From Isoperla grammatica (taxonomy: Eukaryota > Arthropoda > Insecta > Plecoptera > Perlodidae), in NCBI GenBank assembly GCA_945910005.1, contig CAMDTW010000509.1, forward strand, positions 1 to 64,000: 64,000 nt of DNA, in the 5' to 3' direction. The stretch's first letter is position 1, and each line of letters begins with the position of its first letter. The notes beneath the pieces are model-generated. The model was not told the origin of the DNA and ran no database searches. It worked only from the letters and a program-made list of their open reading frames with translations. Positions 33,759 through 47,200 of this stretch are shown here, piece by piece. Both the position numbers and the translations under genes were made by a program.

Positions 33759-34009
33759 CAATGAGATCACAGTATTTGAAGAGACGCGTAAACGCATTCA
33801 TTTCCCTTGGGTCGATAAAGCAGGATCTGGTTGATCGACTCGTTGGAACTAAAAGCGACACTAGCGCAACTTGCAGGATGGAACGGGTACTAAATCAACT
33901 TTAGGGCAAGGGGTTTGAGACGTAAGGGGATACTGGAGTGGGGGTAAGAGTGGGGATTATATCTATTCGCCCATAAAGACGAAACATCTTCCCACCTATT
34001 TAATCAATG
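33759..34009 (-). repeat. Right terminal inverted repeat of island 2
   Basis: Complement of the left end with about 250 bp of imperfect match. It differs most in a 25-bp block after the first 32 bases and in the GAGTCGAT hairpin, which is degenerate here. It ends CCTATTTAATCAATG at 34009, followed directly by the CACCAAC duplication. Confidence 0.92.
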
Positions 34010-37000
34010 CACCAACCGTTGAAAAATAATAATGTTAGTGTGCATTCTGAATCAGTATCATGAAAATGCATAAGTTGAGTTTTTTGGTCGTTTTTGGTTA
34101 AAATATGCATAAAATATAGAAATTGGCTGATTTTAGTGTATCTACCACAAACTTCCAGTTTTAAGAGGAATCTTGCATACGGCCGGGATTTCTAAGGGTT
34201 TCAACCAAAATTGACAAATCGTTGTTTTAGAGCGTTTTAGGCACCAATAAGCACAATTTGTCCATTTTGTCACATTTCGATAACTTCTATAGAAGTTACA
34301 CCCTCCGTTGAAAAATAAGAGTTATAGGCTGCATTCTTCAAGAGTATAATGAAAATGCATAAATTGAGTTTTTTCGTCGTTTTTGGTTAAAATATGCATA
34401 AAATATAGAAATTGGCTGATTTTAGTCTATCTACCACAAACTTCCAGTTTTAAGAGGAATCTTGCATACGGCTGGGATTCCTAAGGGTTTCAACCAAATT
34501 GCACAAATCGTTGTTTTAGAGCGTTTCAGGCTCCAATAAGCACAATTTGTCCATTTCGTCACATTTCGATAATTTCTATAGAAGTTACACCCTCCGTCGA
34601 AAAATAAGAATTATAGGTTGCATTCTTCAAGAGTATAATGAAAATGCATCAATTGAGTTTTTTCGTCGTTTTTGGTGAAAATATGCATCAAAAATAGACA
34701 TTGGCTGATTTCAGTCTATCTACCACAAACTTCCAGTTTAAAGAGGAATCTTGCATACGGCCGGGATTCCTAAGGGTTTCAACCAAAGTTGACAAATCGT
34801 TGTTTTAGAGCGTTTCAGGCTCCAATAAGCACAATTTGTCCATTTCGTCACATTTCGATAACTTCTATAGAAGTTACAACCTCCGTCGAAAAATAAGAAT
34901 TATAGGTTGCATTCTTCAAGAGTATAATGAAAATGCATAAATTGAGTTTTTTCGTCGTTTTTGGTTAAAATATGCATAAAAAATAGAAATTGGCTGATTT
35001 CAGTCTATCTACCACAAACTTCCAGTTTTAAGAGGAATCTTGCAAACGGCCGGGATTCCTAAGGGTTTCAACCAAAGTTGACAAATCGTTGTTTTAGAGC
35101 GTTTCAGGCTCCAATAAGCACAATTTGTCCATTTCGTCACATTTCGATAACTTCTATAGAAGTTACACCCGTCGTCGAAAAATAAGAATTATAGGTTGCA
35201 TTCTTCAAGAGTATAATGAAAATGCATAAATTGAGTTTTTTCGTCGTTTTTGGTTAAAATATGCATAAAATATAGAAATTGGCTGATTTTAGTCTATCTA
35301 CCACAAACTTCCAGTTTTAAGAGGAATCTTGCATACGGCTGGGATTCCTAAGGGTTTCAACCAAATTGCACAAATCGTTGTTTTAGATTGTTTCAGGCTC
35401 CAATAAGCACAATTTGTCCATTTCGGTACATTTCGATAACTTCTATAGAAGTTACACCCTCCGTTGAAAAATAAGAATTATAGGCTGCATTCTTCAAGAG
35501 TATAATGAAAATGCATAAATTGAGTTTTTTCGTCGTTTTTGGTTAAAATATGCATAAAATATAGAAATTGGCTGATTTTAGTCTATCTACCACAAACTTC
35601 CAGTTTTAAGAGGAATCTTGCATACGGCTGGGATTCCTAAGGGTTTCAACCAAATTGCACAAATCGTTGTTTTAGAGCGTTTCAGGCTCCAATAAGCACA
35701 ATTTGTCCATTTCGTCACATTTCGATAACTTCTATAGAAGTTACACCCTCCGTCGAAAAATAAGAATTATAGGTTGCATTCTTCAAGAGTATAATAAAAA
35801 TGCATAAATTGAGTTTTTTCGTCGTTTTTGGTTAAAATATGCATCAAAAATAGACATTGGCTGATTTCAGTCTATCTACCACAAACTTCCAGTTTTAAGA
35901 GGAATCTTGCATACGGCCGGGATTCCTAAGGGTTTCAACCAAAGTTGACAAATCGTTGTTTTAGAGCGTTTCAGGCTCCAATAAGCACAATTTGTCCATT
36001 TCGTCACATTTCGATAACTTCTATAGAAGTTACACCCTCCGTCGAAAAATAAGAATTATAGGTTGCATTCTACAAGAGTATAATGAAAATGCATAAATTG
36101 AGTTTTTTCGTCGTTTTTGGTTAAAATATGCATAAAAAATAGAAATTGGCTGATTTCAGTCTATCTACCACAAACTTCCAGTTTTAAGAGAAATCTTGCA
36201 TACGGCCGGGATTCCTAAGGGTTTCAACCAAAGTAGACAAATCGTTGTTTTAGAGCGTTTCAGGCTCCAATAAGCACAATTTGTCCATTTCTTTACATTT
36301 CGATAACTTCTATAGAAGTTACACCCTCCGTTGAAAAATAAGAATTATAGGCTGCATTCTTCAAGAGTATAATGAAAATGCATAAATTGAGTTTTTTCGT
36401 CGTTTTTGGAGAAATATGCATAAAATATAGAAATTGGCTGATTTTAGTCTATCTACCACAAACTTCCAGTTTTAAGAGGAATCTTGCATACAGCTGGGAT
36501 TCCAAAGGGTTTCAACCAAAGGTGACAAATCGTTGTTTTAGAGCGTTTCAGGCTCCAATAAGCACAATTTGTCCATTTCGTCACATTTCGATAACTACTT
36601 TAGAAGTTACACCAACCGTTGAAAAATAATAATGTTAGTGTGCATTCTGAAAGAGTATTATGAAAATGCATAAGTTGAGTTTTTTGGTCGTTTTTGGTTA
36701 AAATATGCATAAAATATAGAAATTGGCTGATTTTAGTCTATCTACCACAAACTTCCAGTTTTAAGAGGAATCTTGCATACGGCCGGGATTTCTAAGGGTT
36801 TCAACCAAAGTTGACAAATCGTTGTTTTAGAGCGTTTTAGGCTCCAATAAGCACAATTTGTCCATTTTGTCACATTTCGATAACTTCTATAGAAGTTACA
36901 CCCTCCGTTGAAAAATAAGAGTTATAGGCTGCATTCTTCAAGAGTATAATGAAAATGCATAAATTGAGTTTTTTCGTCGTTTTTGGTTAAAATATGCATA

Positions 37001-40000
37001 AAATATAGAAATTGGCTGATTTTAGTCTATCTTCCACAAACTTCCAGTTTTAAGAGAAATCTTGCCTACGGCCGGGATTCCTAAGGGTTTCAACCAAAGT
37101 AGACAAATCGTTGTTTTAGAGCGTTTCAGGCTCCAATAAGCACAATTTTTCCATTTCTTCACATTTCGATAACTTCTATAGAAGTTACACCCTCCGTTGA
37201 AAAATAAGAATTATAGGCTGCATTCTTCAAGAGTATAATGAAAATGCATAAATTGAGTTTTTTCGTCGTTTTTGGTTAAAATATGCATAAAATATAGAAA
37301 TTGGCTGATTTTAGTCTATCTACCACAAACTTCCAGTTTTAAGAGGAATCTTGCATACGGCTGGGATTCCTAAGGGTTTCAACCAAATTGCACAAATCGT
37401 TGTTTTAGAGCGTTTCAGGCTCCAATAAGCACAATTTGTCCATTTCGTCACATTTCGATAACTTCTATAGAAGTTACACCCTCCGTTGAAAAATAAGAAT
37501 TATAGGCTGCATTCTTCAAGAGTATAATGAAAATGCATAAATTGAGTTTTTTCGTCGTTTTTGGTTAAAATATGCATAAAATATAGAAATTGGCTGATTT
37601 TAGTCTATCTACCACAAACTTCCAGTTTTAAGAGGAATCTTGCATACGGCTGGGATTCCTAAGGGTTTCAACCAAATTGCACAAATCGTTGTTTTAGAGC
37701 GTTTCAGGCTCCAATAAGCACAATTTGTCCATTTCTTCACATTTCGATAACTTCTATAGAAGTTACACCCTCCGTCGAAAAATAAGAATTATAGGTTGCA
37801 TTCTTCAAGAGTATAATGAAAATGCATAAATTGAGTTTTTTCGTCGTTTTTGGTTAAAATATGCATAAAAAATAGAAATTGGCTGATTTCAGTCTATCAA
37901 CCACAAACTTCCAGTTTTAAGAGGAATCTTGCATACGGCCGGGATTCCTAAGGGTTTCAACCAAAGTTGACAAATCGTTGTTTTAGAGCGTTTCAGGCTC
38001 CAATAATCACAATTTGTCCATTTCGTCACATTTCGATAACTTCTATAGAAGTTACACCCTCCGTCGAAAAATAAGAATTATAGGTTGCATTCTTCAAGAG
38101 TATAATGAAAATGCATAAATTGAGTTTTTTCGTCGTTTTTGGTTAAAATATGCAAAAAATATAGAAATTGGCTGATTTCAGTCTATCTACCACAAACTTC
38201 CAGTTTTAAGAGGAATCTTGCATACGGCTGGGATTCCAAAGGGTTTCAACCAAAGTTGACAAATCGTTGTTTTAGAGCGTTTCAGGCTCCAATAAGCACA
38301 ATTTGTCCATTTCGTCACATTTCGATAACTACTTTAGAAGTTACACCAACCGTTGAAAAATAATAATGTTAGTGTGCATTCTGAATCAGTCTCATGAAAA
38401 TGCATAAGTTGAGTTTTTTGGTCGTTTTTGGTTAAAATATTCATAAAATAGAGAAATTGGCTGATTTTAGTGTATCTACCACAAACTTCCAGTTTTAAGA
38501 GGAATCTTGCATACGGCCGGGATTCCTGAGGGTTTCAACCAAAGTTGACAAATCGTTGTTTTAGAGCGTTTCAGGCTCCAATAAGCACAATTTGTCCATT
38601 TCGTCACATTTCGATAACTTCTATAGAAGTTACACCCTCCGTCGAAAAATAAGAATTATAGGTTGCATTCTTCAAGAGTATAATGAAAATGCATAAATTG
38701 AGTTTTTTCGTCGTTTTTGGTTAAAATATTCATAAAATATAGAAATTGGCTGATTTTAGTCTATCTACCACAAACTTCCAGTTTTAAGAGGAATCTTGCA
38801 TACGGCTGGGATTCCTAAGGGTTTCAACCAAATTGCACAAATCGTTGTTTTAGATTGTTTCAGGCTCCAATAAGCACAATTTGTCCATTTCGGTACATTT
38901 CGATAACTTCTATAGAAGTTACACCCTCCGTTGAAAAATAAGAATTATAGGCTGCATTCTTCAAGAGTATAATGAAAATGCATAAATTGAGTTTTTTCGT
39001 CGTTTTTGGTTAAAATATGCATAAAATATAGAAATTGGCTGATTTTAGTCTATCTACCACAAACTTCCAGTTTTAAGAGGAATCATGCATACGGCTGGGA
39101 TTCCTAAGGGTTTCAACCAAATTGCACAAATCGTTGTTTTAGAGCGTTTCAGGCTCCAATAAGCACAATTTGTCCATTTCGTCACATTTCGATAACTTCT
39201 ATAGAAGTTACACCCTCCGTCGAAAAATAAGAATTATAGGTTGCATTCTTCAAGAGTATAATAAAAATGCATAAATTGAATTTTTTCGTCGTTTTTGGTT
39301 AAAATATGCATCAAAAATAGACATTGGCTGATTTCAGTCTATCTACCACAAACCTCCAGTTTTAAGAGGAATCTTGCATACGGCCGGGATTCCTAAGGGT
39401 TTCAACCAAAGTTGACAAATCGTTGTTAAGGAGCGTTTCAGGCTCCAATAAGCACAATTTGTCCATTTCGTCACTTTTCGGTAACTTCTATAGAAGTTAC
39501 ACCCTCCGTTGTAAAATAAGAATTATAGGCTGCATTCTTCAAGAGTATAATGAAAATGCATAAATTGAGTTTTTTCGTCGTTTTTTGTTAAAATATGCAT
39601 AAAATATAGAAATTGGCTGATTTCAGTCTATCTACCACAAACTTCCAGTTTTAAGAGGAATCTTGCATACCGCTAAGATTCCTAAGGGTTTCAACCAAAG
39701 TTGACAAATCGTTGTTTTAGAGCGTTACAGGCTCCAATAAGCACAATTTGTCCATTTCGTCACATTTCGATAACTACTTTAGAAGTTACACCAACCGTTG
39801 AAAAATAATAATGTTAGTGTGCATTCTGAAAGAGTATTATGAAAATGCATACATTGAGTTTTTTGGTCGTTTTTGGTTAAAATATGAATAAAATATAGAA
39901 ATTGGCTGATTTTAGTCTATCTACCACAAACTTCCAGTTTTAAGAGGTATCTTGCATACGGCTGGGATTCCTAAGGGTTTCAACCAAATTGCACAAATCG

Positions 40001-40753
40001 TTGTTTTAGTGCGTTTCAGGCTCCAATAAGCACAATTTGTCCATTTCGTCACATTTCGATAACTTCTATAGAAGTTACACCCTCCGTCGAAAAATAAGAA
40101 TTATAGGTTGCATTCTTCAAGAGTATAATGAAAATGCATAAATTGAGTTTTTTCGTCGTTTTTGGTTAAAATATGCATAAAATATAGAAATTGGCTGATT
40201 TCAGTCTATCTACCACAAACTTCCAGTTTTAAGAGGAATCTTGCATACGGCCGGGATTCCTAAGGGTTTCAACCAAAGTTGACAAATCGTTGTTTTAGAG
40301 CGTTTCAGGCTCCAATAAGCACAATTTGTCCATTTCGTCACATTTCGATAACTTCTATAGAAGTTACACCCTCCGTCGAAAAATAAGAATTATAGGTTGC
40401 ATTCTTCAAGAGTATAATGAAAATGCATAAATTGAGTTTTTTCGTCGTTTTTGGTTAAAATATGCAAAAAATATAGAAATTGGCTGATTTCAGTCTATCT
40501 ACCACAAACTTCCAGTTTTAAGAGGAATCTTGCATACGGCTGGGATTCCAAAGGGTTTCAACCAAAGTTGACAAATCGTTGTTTTAGAGCGTTTCAGGCT
40601 CCAATAAGCACAATTTGTCCATTTCGTCACATTTCGATAACTACTTTAGAAGTTACACCAACCGTTGAAAAATAATAATGTTAGTGTGCATTCTGAATCA
40701 GTATCATGAAAATGCATAAGTTGAGTTTTTTGGTCGTTTTTGGTTAAAATATG
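34010..40753 (+). repeat. Mixed satellite segment right of island 2
   Basis: Monomers resume at CACCAACCGTTG and include the CACCCGTCGTCG marker (about 35166). The TTAGATTGTTTCAGG/TTTCGGTACATTTCG pair occurs at about 35385 and 38853. The module 39405-40662 is the uninterrupted counterpart of the satellite between the islands. No fixed HOR period is evident over this stretch, though its modules recur elsewhere in the window. Confidence 0.8.
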
Positions 40754-43650
40754 CATAAAATATAGAAATTGGCTGATTTTAGTCTATCTACCACAAACTT
40801 CCAGTTTTAAGAGGAATCTTGCATACGGCCGGGATTTCTAAGGGTTTCAACCAAAGTTGACAAATCGTTGTTTTAGAGCGTTTTAGGCTCCAATAAGCAC
40901 AATTTGTCCATTTTGTCACATTTCGATAACTTCTATAGAAGTTACACCCTCCGTTGAAAAATAAGAGTTTAAGGCTGCATTCTTCAAGAGTATAATGAAA
41001 ATGCATAAATTGAGTTTTTTCGTCGTTTTTGGTTAAAATATGCATAAAATATAGAAATTGGCTGATTTTAGTTTATCTACCACAAACTTCCAGTTTTAAG
41101 AGGAATCTTGCATACGGCTGGGATTCCTAAGGCGTTTCAACCAAATTGCACAAATCGTTGTTTTAGAGCGTTTCAGGCTCCAATAAGCACAATTTGTCCA
41201 TTTCGTCACATTTCGATAATTTCTATAGAAGTTACACCCTCCGTCGAAAAATAAGAATTATAGGTTGCATTCTTCAAGAGTATAATGAAAATGCATAAAT
41301 TGAGTTTTTTCGTCGTTTTTGGTGAAAATATGCATCAAAAATAGACATTGGCTGATTTCAGTCTATCTACCACAAACTTCCAGTTTAAAGAGGAATCTTG
41401 CATACGGCCGGGATTCCTAAGGGTTTCAACCAAAGTTGACAAATCGTTGTTTTAGAGCGTTTCAGGCTCCAATAAGCACAATTTGTCCATTTCGTCACAT
41501 TTCGATAACTTCTATAGAAGTTACAACCTCCGTCGAAAAATAAGAATTATAGGTTGCATTCTTCAAGAGTATAATGAAAATGCATAAATTGAGTTTTTTC
41601 GTCGTTTTTGGTTAAAATATGCATAAAAAATAGAAATTGGCTGATTTCAGTCTATCTACCACAAACTTCCAGTTTTAAGAGGAATCTTGCAAACGGCCGG
41701 GATTCCTAAGGGTTTCAACCAAAGTTGACAAATCGTTGTTTTAGAGCGTTTCAGGCTCCAATAAGCACAATTTGTCCATTTCGTCACATTTCGATAACTT
41801 CTATAGAAGTTACACCCGTCGTCGAAAAATAAGAATTATAGGTTGCATTCTTCAAGAGTATAATGAAAATGCATAAATTGAGTTTTTTCGTCGTTTTTGG
41901 TTAAAATATGCATAAAATATAGAAATTGGCTGATTTTAGTCTATCTACCACAAACTTCCAGTTTTAAGAGGAATCTTGCATACGGCTGGGATTCCTAAGG
42001 GTTTCAACCAAATTGCACAAATCGTTGTTTTAGATTGTTTCAGGCTCCAATAAGCACAATTTGTCCATTTCGGTACATTTCGATAACTTCTATAGAAGTT
42101 ACACCCTCCGTTGAAAAATAAGAATTATAGGCTGCATTCTTCAAGAGTATAATGAAAATGCATAAATTGAGTTTTTTCGTCGTTTTTGGTTAAAATATGC
42201 ATAAAATATAGAAATTGGCTGATTTTAGTCTATCTACCACAAACTTCCAGTTTTAAGAGGAATCTTGCATACGGCTGGGATTCCTAAGGGTTTCAACCAA
42301 ATTTCACAAATCGTTGTTTTAGAGCGTTTCAGGCTCCAATAAGCACAATTTGTCCATTTCGTCACATTTCGATAACTTCTATAGAAGTTACACCCTCCGT
42401 CGAAAAATAAGAATTATAGGTTGCATTCTTCAAGAGTATAATAAAAATGCATAAATTGAGTTTTTTCGTCGTTTTTGGTTAAAATATGCATCAAAAATAG
42501 ACATTGGCTGATTTCAGTCTATCTACCACAAACTTCCAGTTTTAAGAGGAATCTTGCATACGGCCGGGATTCCTAAGGGTTTCAACCAAAAATGACAAAT
42601 CGTTGTTTTAGAGCGTTTCAGGCTCCAATAAGCACAATTTGTCCATTTCGTCACATTTCGATAACTTCTATAGAAGTTAAAACCTCCGTCGAAAAATAAG
42701 AATTATAGGTTGCATTCTTCAAGAGTATAATGAAAATGCATAAATTGAGTTTTTTCGTCGTTTTTGGTTAAAATATGCATAAAAAATAGAAATTGGCTGA
42801 TTTCAGTCTATCTACCACAAACTTCCAGTTTTAAGAGAAATCTTGCATACGGCCGGGATTCCTAAGGGTTTCAACCAAAGTAGACAAATCGTTGTTTTAG
42901 AGCGTTTCAGGCTCCAATAAGCACAATTTGTCCATTTCTTCACATTTCGATAACTTCTATAGAAGTTACAGACCTCCGATGAAAAATAAGAATTATAGGC
43001 TGCATTCTTCAAGAGTATAATGAAAATGCATAAATTGAGTTTTTTCGTCGTTTTTGGTTAAAATATGCATAAAATATAGAAATTGGCTGATTTTAGTCTA
43101 TCTACCACAAACTTCCAGTTTTAAGAGGAATCTTGCATACAGCTGGGATTCCAAAGGGTTTCAACCAAAGGTGACAAATCGTTGTTTTAGAGCGTTTCAG
43201 GCTCCAATAAGCACAATTTGTCCATTTCGTCACATTTCGATAACTACTTTAGAAGTTACACCAACCGTTGAAAAATAATAATGTTAGTGTGCATTCTGAA
43301 AGAGTATTATGAAAATGCATAAGTTGAGTTTTTTGGTCGTTTTTGGTTAAAATATGCATAAAATATAGAAATTGGCTGATTTTAGTCTATCTACCACAAA
43401 CTTCCAGTTTTAAGAGGAATCTTGCATACGGCCGGGATTTCTAAGGGTTTCAACCAAAGTTGACAAATCGTTGTTTTAGAGCGTTTTAGGCTCCAATAAG
43501 CACAATTTGTCCATTTTGTCACATTTCGATAACTTCTATAGAAGTTACACCCTCCGTTGAAAAATAAGAGTTATAGGCTGCATTCTTCAAGAGTATAATG
43601 AAAATGCATAAATTGAGTTTTTTCGTCGTTTTTGGTTAAAATATGCATAA
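40754..43650 (+). repeat. HOR gamma, truncated block (about 2.9 kb)
   Basis: Matches 43935-46830 at an offset of 3181 bp, with markers GAGTTTAAGGCTGC (40965), GGCGTTTCAACC (41133), CACCCGTCGTCG (41815), CCAAATTTCAC (42300) and TTACAGACCTCCGATG (42966). After about 43650 it switches back to the start of the next block, so about 6 monomers of the full block are missing. Confidence 0.85.
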
Positions 43651-44259
43651 AATATAGAAATTGGCTGATTTTAGTGTATCTACCACAAACTTCCAGTTTT
43701 AAGAGGAATCTTGCATACGGCCGGGATTTCTAAGGGTTTCAACCAAAGTTGACAAATCGTTGTTTTAGAGCGTTTTAGGCTCCAATAAGCACAATTTGTC
43801 CATTTTGTCACATTTCGATAACTTCTATAGAAGTTACACCCTCCGTTGAAAAATAAGAGTTATAGGCTGCATTCTTCAAGAGTATAATGAAAATGCATAA
43901 ATTGAGTTTTTTCGTCGTTTTTGGTTAAAATATGCATAAAATATAGAAATTGGCTGATTTTAGTGTATCTACCACAAACTTCCAGTTTTAAGAGGAATCT
44001 TGCATACGGCCGGGATTTCTAAGGGTTTCAACCAAAGTTGACAAATCGTTGTTTTAGAGCGTTTTAGGCTCCAATAAGCACAATTTGTCCATTTTGTCAC
44101 ATTTCGATAACTTCTATAGAAGTTACACCCTCCGTTGAAAAATAAGAGTTTAAGGCTGCATTCTTCAAGAGTATAATGAAAATGCATAAATTGAGTTTTT
44201 TCGTCGTTTTTGGTTAAAATATGCATAAAATATAGAAATTGGCTGATTTTAGTTTATCT
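43392..44259 (+). repeat. Local triplication of one satellite monomer
   Basis: Three successive near-identical monomers, each with CCGGGATTTCTAAG, GCGTTTTAGGCTCC and CCATTTTGTCAC, starting at about 43433, 43722 and 44011, that is 289 bp apart. Elsewhere in array C this variant is single. The first two end in GAGTTATAGG and the third in GAGTTTAAGG. Confidence 0.88.
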
Positions 44260-47200
44260 ACCACAAACTTCCAGTTTTAAGAGGAATCTTGCATACGGCT
44301 GGGATTCCTAAGGCGTTTCAACCAAATTGCACAAATCGTTGTTTTAGAGCGTTTCAGGCTCCAATAAGCACAATTTGTCCATTTCGTCACATTTCGATAA
44401 TTTCTATAGAAGTTACACCCTCCGTCGAAAAATAAGAATTATAGGTTGCATTCTTCAAGAGTATAATGAAAATGCATAAATTGAGTTTTTTCGTCGTTTT
44501 TGGTGAAAATATGCATCAAAAATAGACATTGGCTGATTTCAGTCTATCTACCACAAACTTCCAGTTTAAAGAGGAATCTTGCATACGGCCGGGATTCCTA
44601 AGGGTTTCAACCAAAGTTGACAAATCGTTGTTTTAGAGCGTTTCAGGCTCCAATAAGCACAATTTGTCCATTTCGTCACATTTCGATAACTTCTATAGAA
44701 GTTACAACCTCCGTCGAAAAATAAGAATTATAGGTTGCATTCTTCAAGAGTATAATGAAAATGCATAAATTGAGTTTTTTCGTCGTTTTTGGTTAAAATA
44801 TGCATAAAAAATAGAAATTGGCTGATTTCAGTCTATCTACCACAAACTTCCAGTTTTAAGAGGAATCTTGCAAACGGCCGGGATTCCTAAGGGTTTCAAC
44901 CAAAGTTGACAAATCGTTGTTTTAGAGCGTTTCAGGCTCCAATAAGCACAATTTGTCCATTTCGTCACATTTCGATAACTTCTATAGAAGTTACACCCGT
45001 CGTCGAAAAATAAGAATTATAGGTTGCATTCTTCAAGAGTATAATGAAAATGCATAAATTGAGTTTTTTCGTCGTTTTTGGTTAAAATATGCATAAAATA
45101 TAGAAATTGGCTGATTTTAGTCTATCTACCACAAACTTCCAGTTTTAAGAGGAATCTTGCATACGGCTGGGATTCCTAAGGGTTTCAACCAAATTGCACA
45201 AATCGTTGTTTTAGATTGTTTCAGGCTCCAATAAGCACAATTTGTCCATTTCGGTACATTTCGATAACTTCTATAGAAGTTACACCCTCCGTTGAAAAAT
45301 AAGAATTATAGGCTGCATTCTTCAAGAGTATAATGAAAATGCATAAATTGAGTTTTTTCGTCGTTTTTGGTTAAAATATGCATAAAATATAGAAATTGGC
45401 TGATTTTAGTCTATCTACCACAAACTTCCAGTTTTAAGAGGAATCTTGCATACGGCTGGGATTCCTAAGGGTTTCAACCAAATTTCACAAATCGTTGTTT
45501 TAGAGCGTTTCAGGCTCCAATAAGCACAATTTGTCCATTTCGTCACATTTCGATAACTTCTATAGAAGTTACACCCTCCGTCGAAAAATAAGAATTATAG
45601 GTTGCATTCTTCAAGAGTATAATAAAAATGCATAAATTGAGTTTTTTCGTCGTTTTTGGTTAAAATATGCATCAAAAATAGACATTGGCTGATTTCAGTC
45701 TATCTACCACAAACTTCCAGTTTTAAGAGGAATCTTGCATACGGCCGGGATTCCTAAGGGTTTCAACCAAAAATGACAAATCGTTGTTTTAGAGCGTTTC
45801 AGGCTCCAATAAGCACAATTTGTCCATTTCGTCACATTTCGATAACTTCTATAGAAGTTACACCCTCCGTCGAAAAATAAGAATTATAGGTTGCATTCTT
45901 CAAGAGTATAATGAAAATGCATAAATTGAGTTTTTTCGTCGTTTTTGGTTAAAATATGCATAAAAAATAGAAATTGGCTGATTTCAGTCTATCTACCACA
46001 AACTTCCAGTTTTAAGAGAAATCTTGCATACGGCCGGGATTCCTAAGGGTTTCAACCAAAGTAGACAAATCGTTGTTTTAGAGCGTTTCAGGCTCCAATA
46101 AGCACAATTTGTCCATTTCTTCACATTTCGATAACTTCTATAGAAGTTACAGACCTCCGATGAAAAATAAGAATTATAGGCTGCATTCTTCAAGAGTATA
46201 ATGAAAATGCATAAATTGAGTTTTTTCGTCGTTTTTGGTTAAAATATGCATAAAATATAGAAATTGGCTGATTTTAGTCTATCTACCACAAACTTCCAGT
46301 TTTAAGAGGAATCTTGCATACAGCTGGGATTCCAAAGGGTTTCAACCAAAGGTGACAAATCGTTGTTTTAGAGCGTTTCAGGCTCCAATAAGCACAATTT
46401 GTCCATTTCGTCACATTTCGATAACTACTTTAGAAGTTACACCAACCGTTGAAAAATAATAATGTTAGTGTGCATTCTGAAAGAGTATTATGAAAATGCA
46501 TAAGTTGAGTTTTTTGGTCGTTTTTGGTTAAAATATGCATAAAATATAGAAATTGGCTGATTTTAGTCTATCTACCACAAACTTCCAGTTTTAAGAGGAA
46601 TCTTGCATACGGCCGGGATTTCTAAGGGTTTCAACCAAAGTTGACAAATCGTTGTTTTAGAGCGTTTTAGGCTCCAATAAGCACAATTTGTCCATTTTGT
46701 CACATTTCGATAACTTCTATAGAAGTTACACCCTCCGTTGAAAAATAAGAGTTATAGGCTGCATTCTTCAAGAGTATAATGAAAATGCATAAATTGAGTT
46801 TTTTCGTCGTTTTTGGTTAAAATATGCATAAAATATAGAAATTGGCTGATTTTAGTCTATCTACCACAAACTTCCAGTTTTAAGAGAAATCTTGCATACG
46901 GCCGGGATTCCTAAGGGTTTCAACCAAAGTAGACAAATCGTTGTTTTAGAGCGTTTCAGGCTCCAATAAGCACAATTTGTCCATTTCTTCACATTTCGAT
47001 AACTTCTATAGAAGTTACACCCTCCGTTGAAAAATAAGAATTATAGGCTGCATTCTTCAAGAGTATAATGAAAATGCATAAATTGAGTTTTTTCGTCGTT
47101 TTTGGTTAAAATATGCATAAAATATAGAAATTGGCTGATTTTAGTCTATCTACCACAAACTTCCAGTTTTAAGAGGAATCTTGCATACGGCTGGGATTCC

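Larger units (their letters stand above)
28196..34009. mobile_element. Island 2: 5.8-kb P-like DNA transposon derivative
   Basis: The ends are CATTGATTAAATAGGTGGG and its exact complement. They are flanked by the 7-bp direct repeat CACCAAC at 28189-28195 and 34010-34016. The interrupted monomer is C-type, and uninterrupted copies exist at 38345 and 40656. Terminal inverted repeats run about 250 bp. An alternative reading, with ends ATTGATT and a 9-bp duplication with one mismatch (ACACCAACC/GCACCAACC), would suggest a Mutator-like element. The CAT start, AT-rich first bases and following GGTGG resemble the Drosophila P element end (CATGATGAAATAAC...), and a 7-8-bp duplication fits the P superfamily. 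No P-type transposase is visible. The interior holds nested elements and is probably non-autonomous. Confidence 0.82.
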
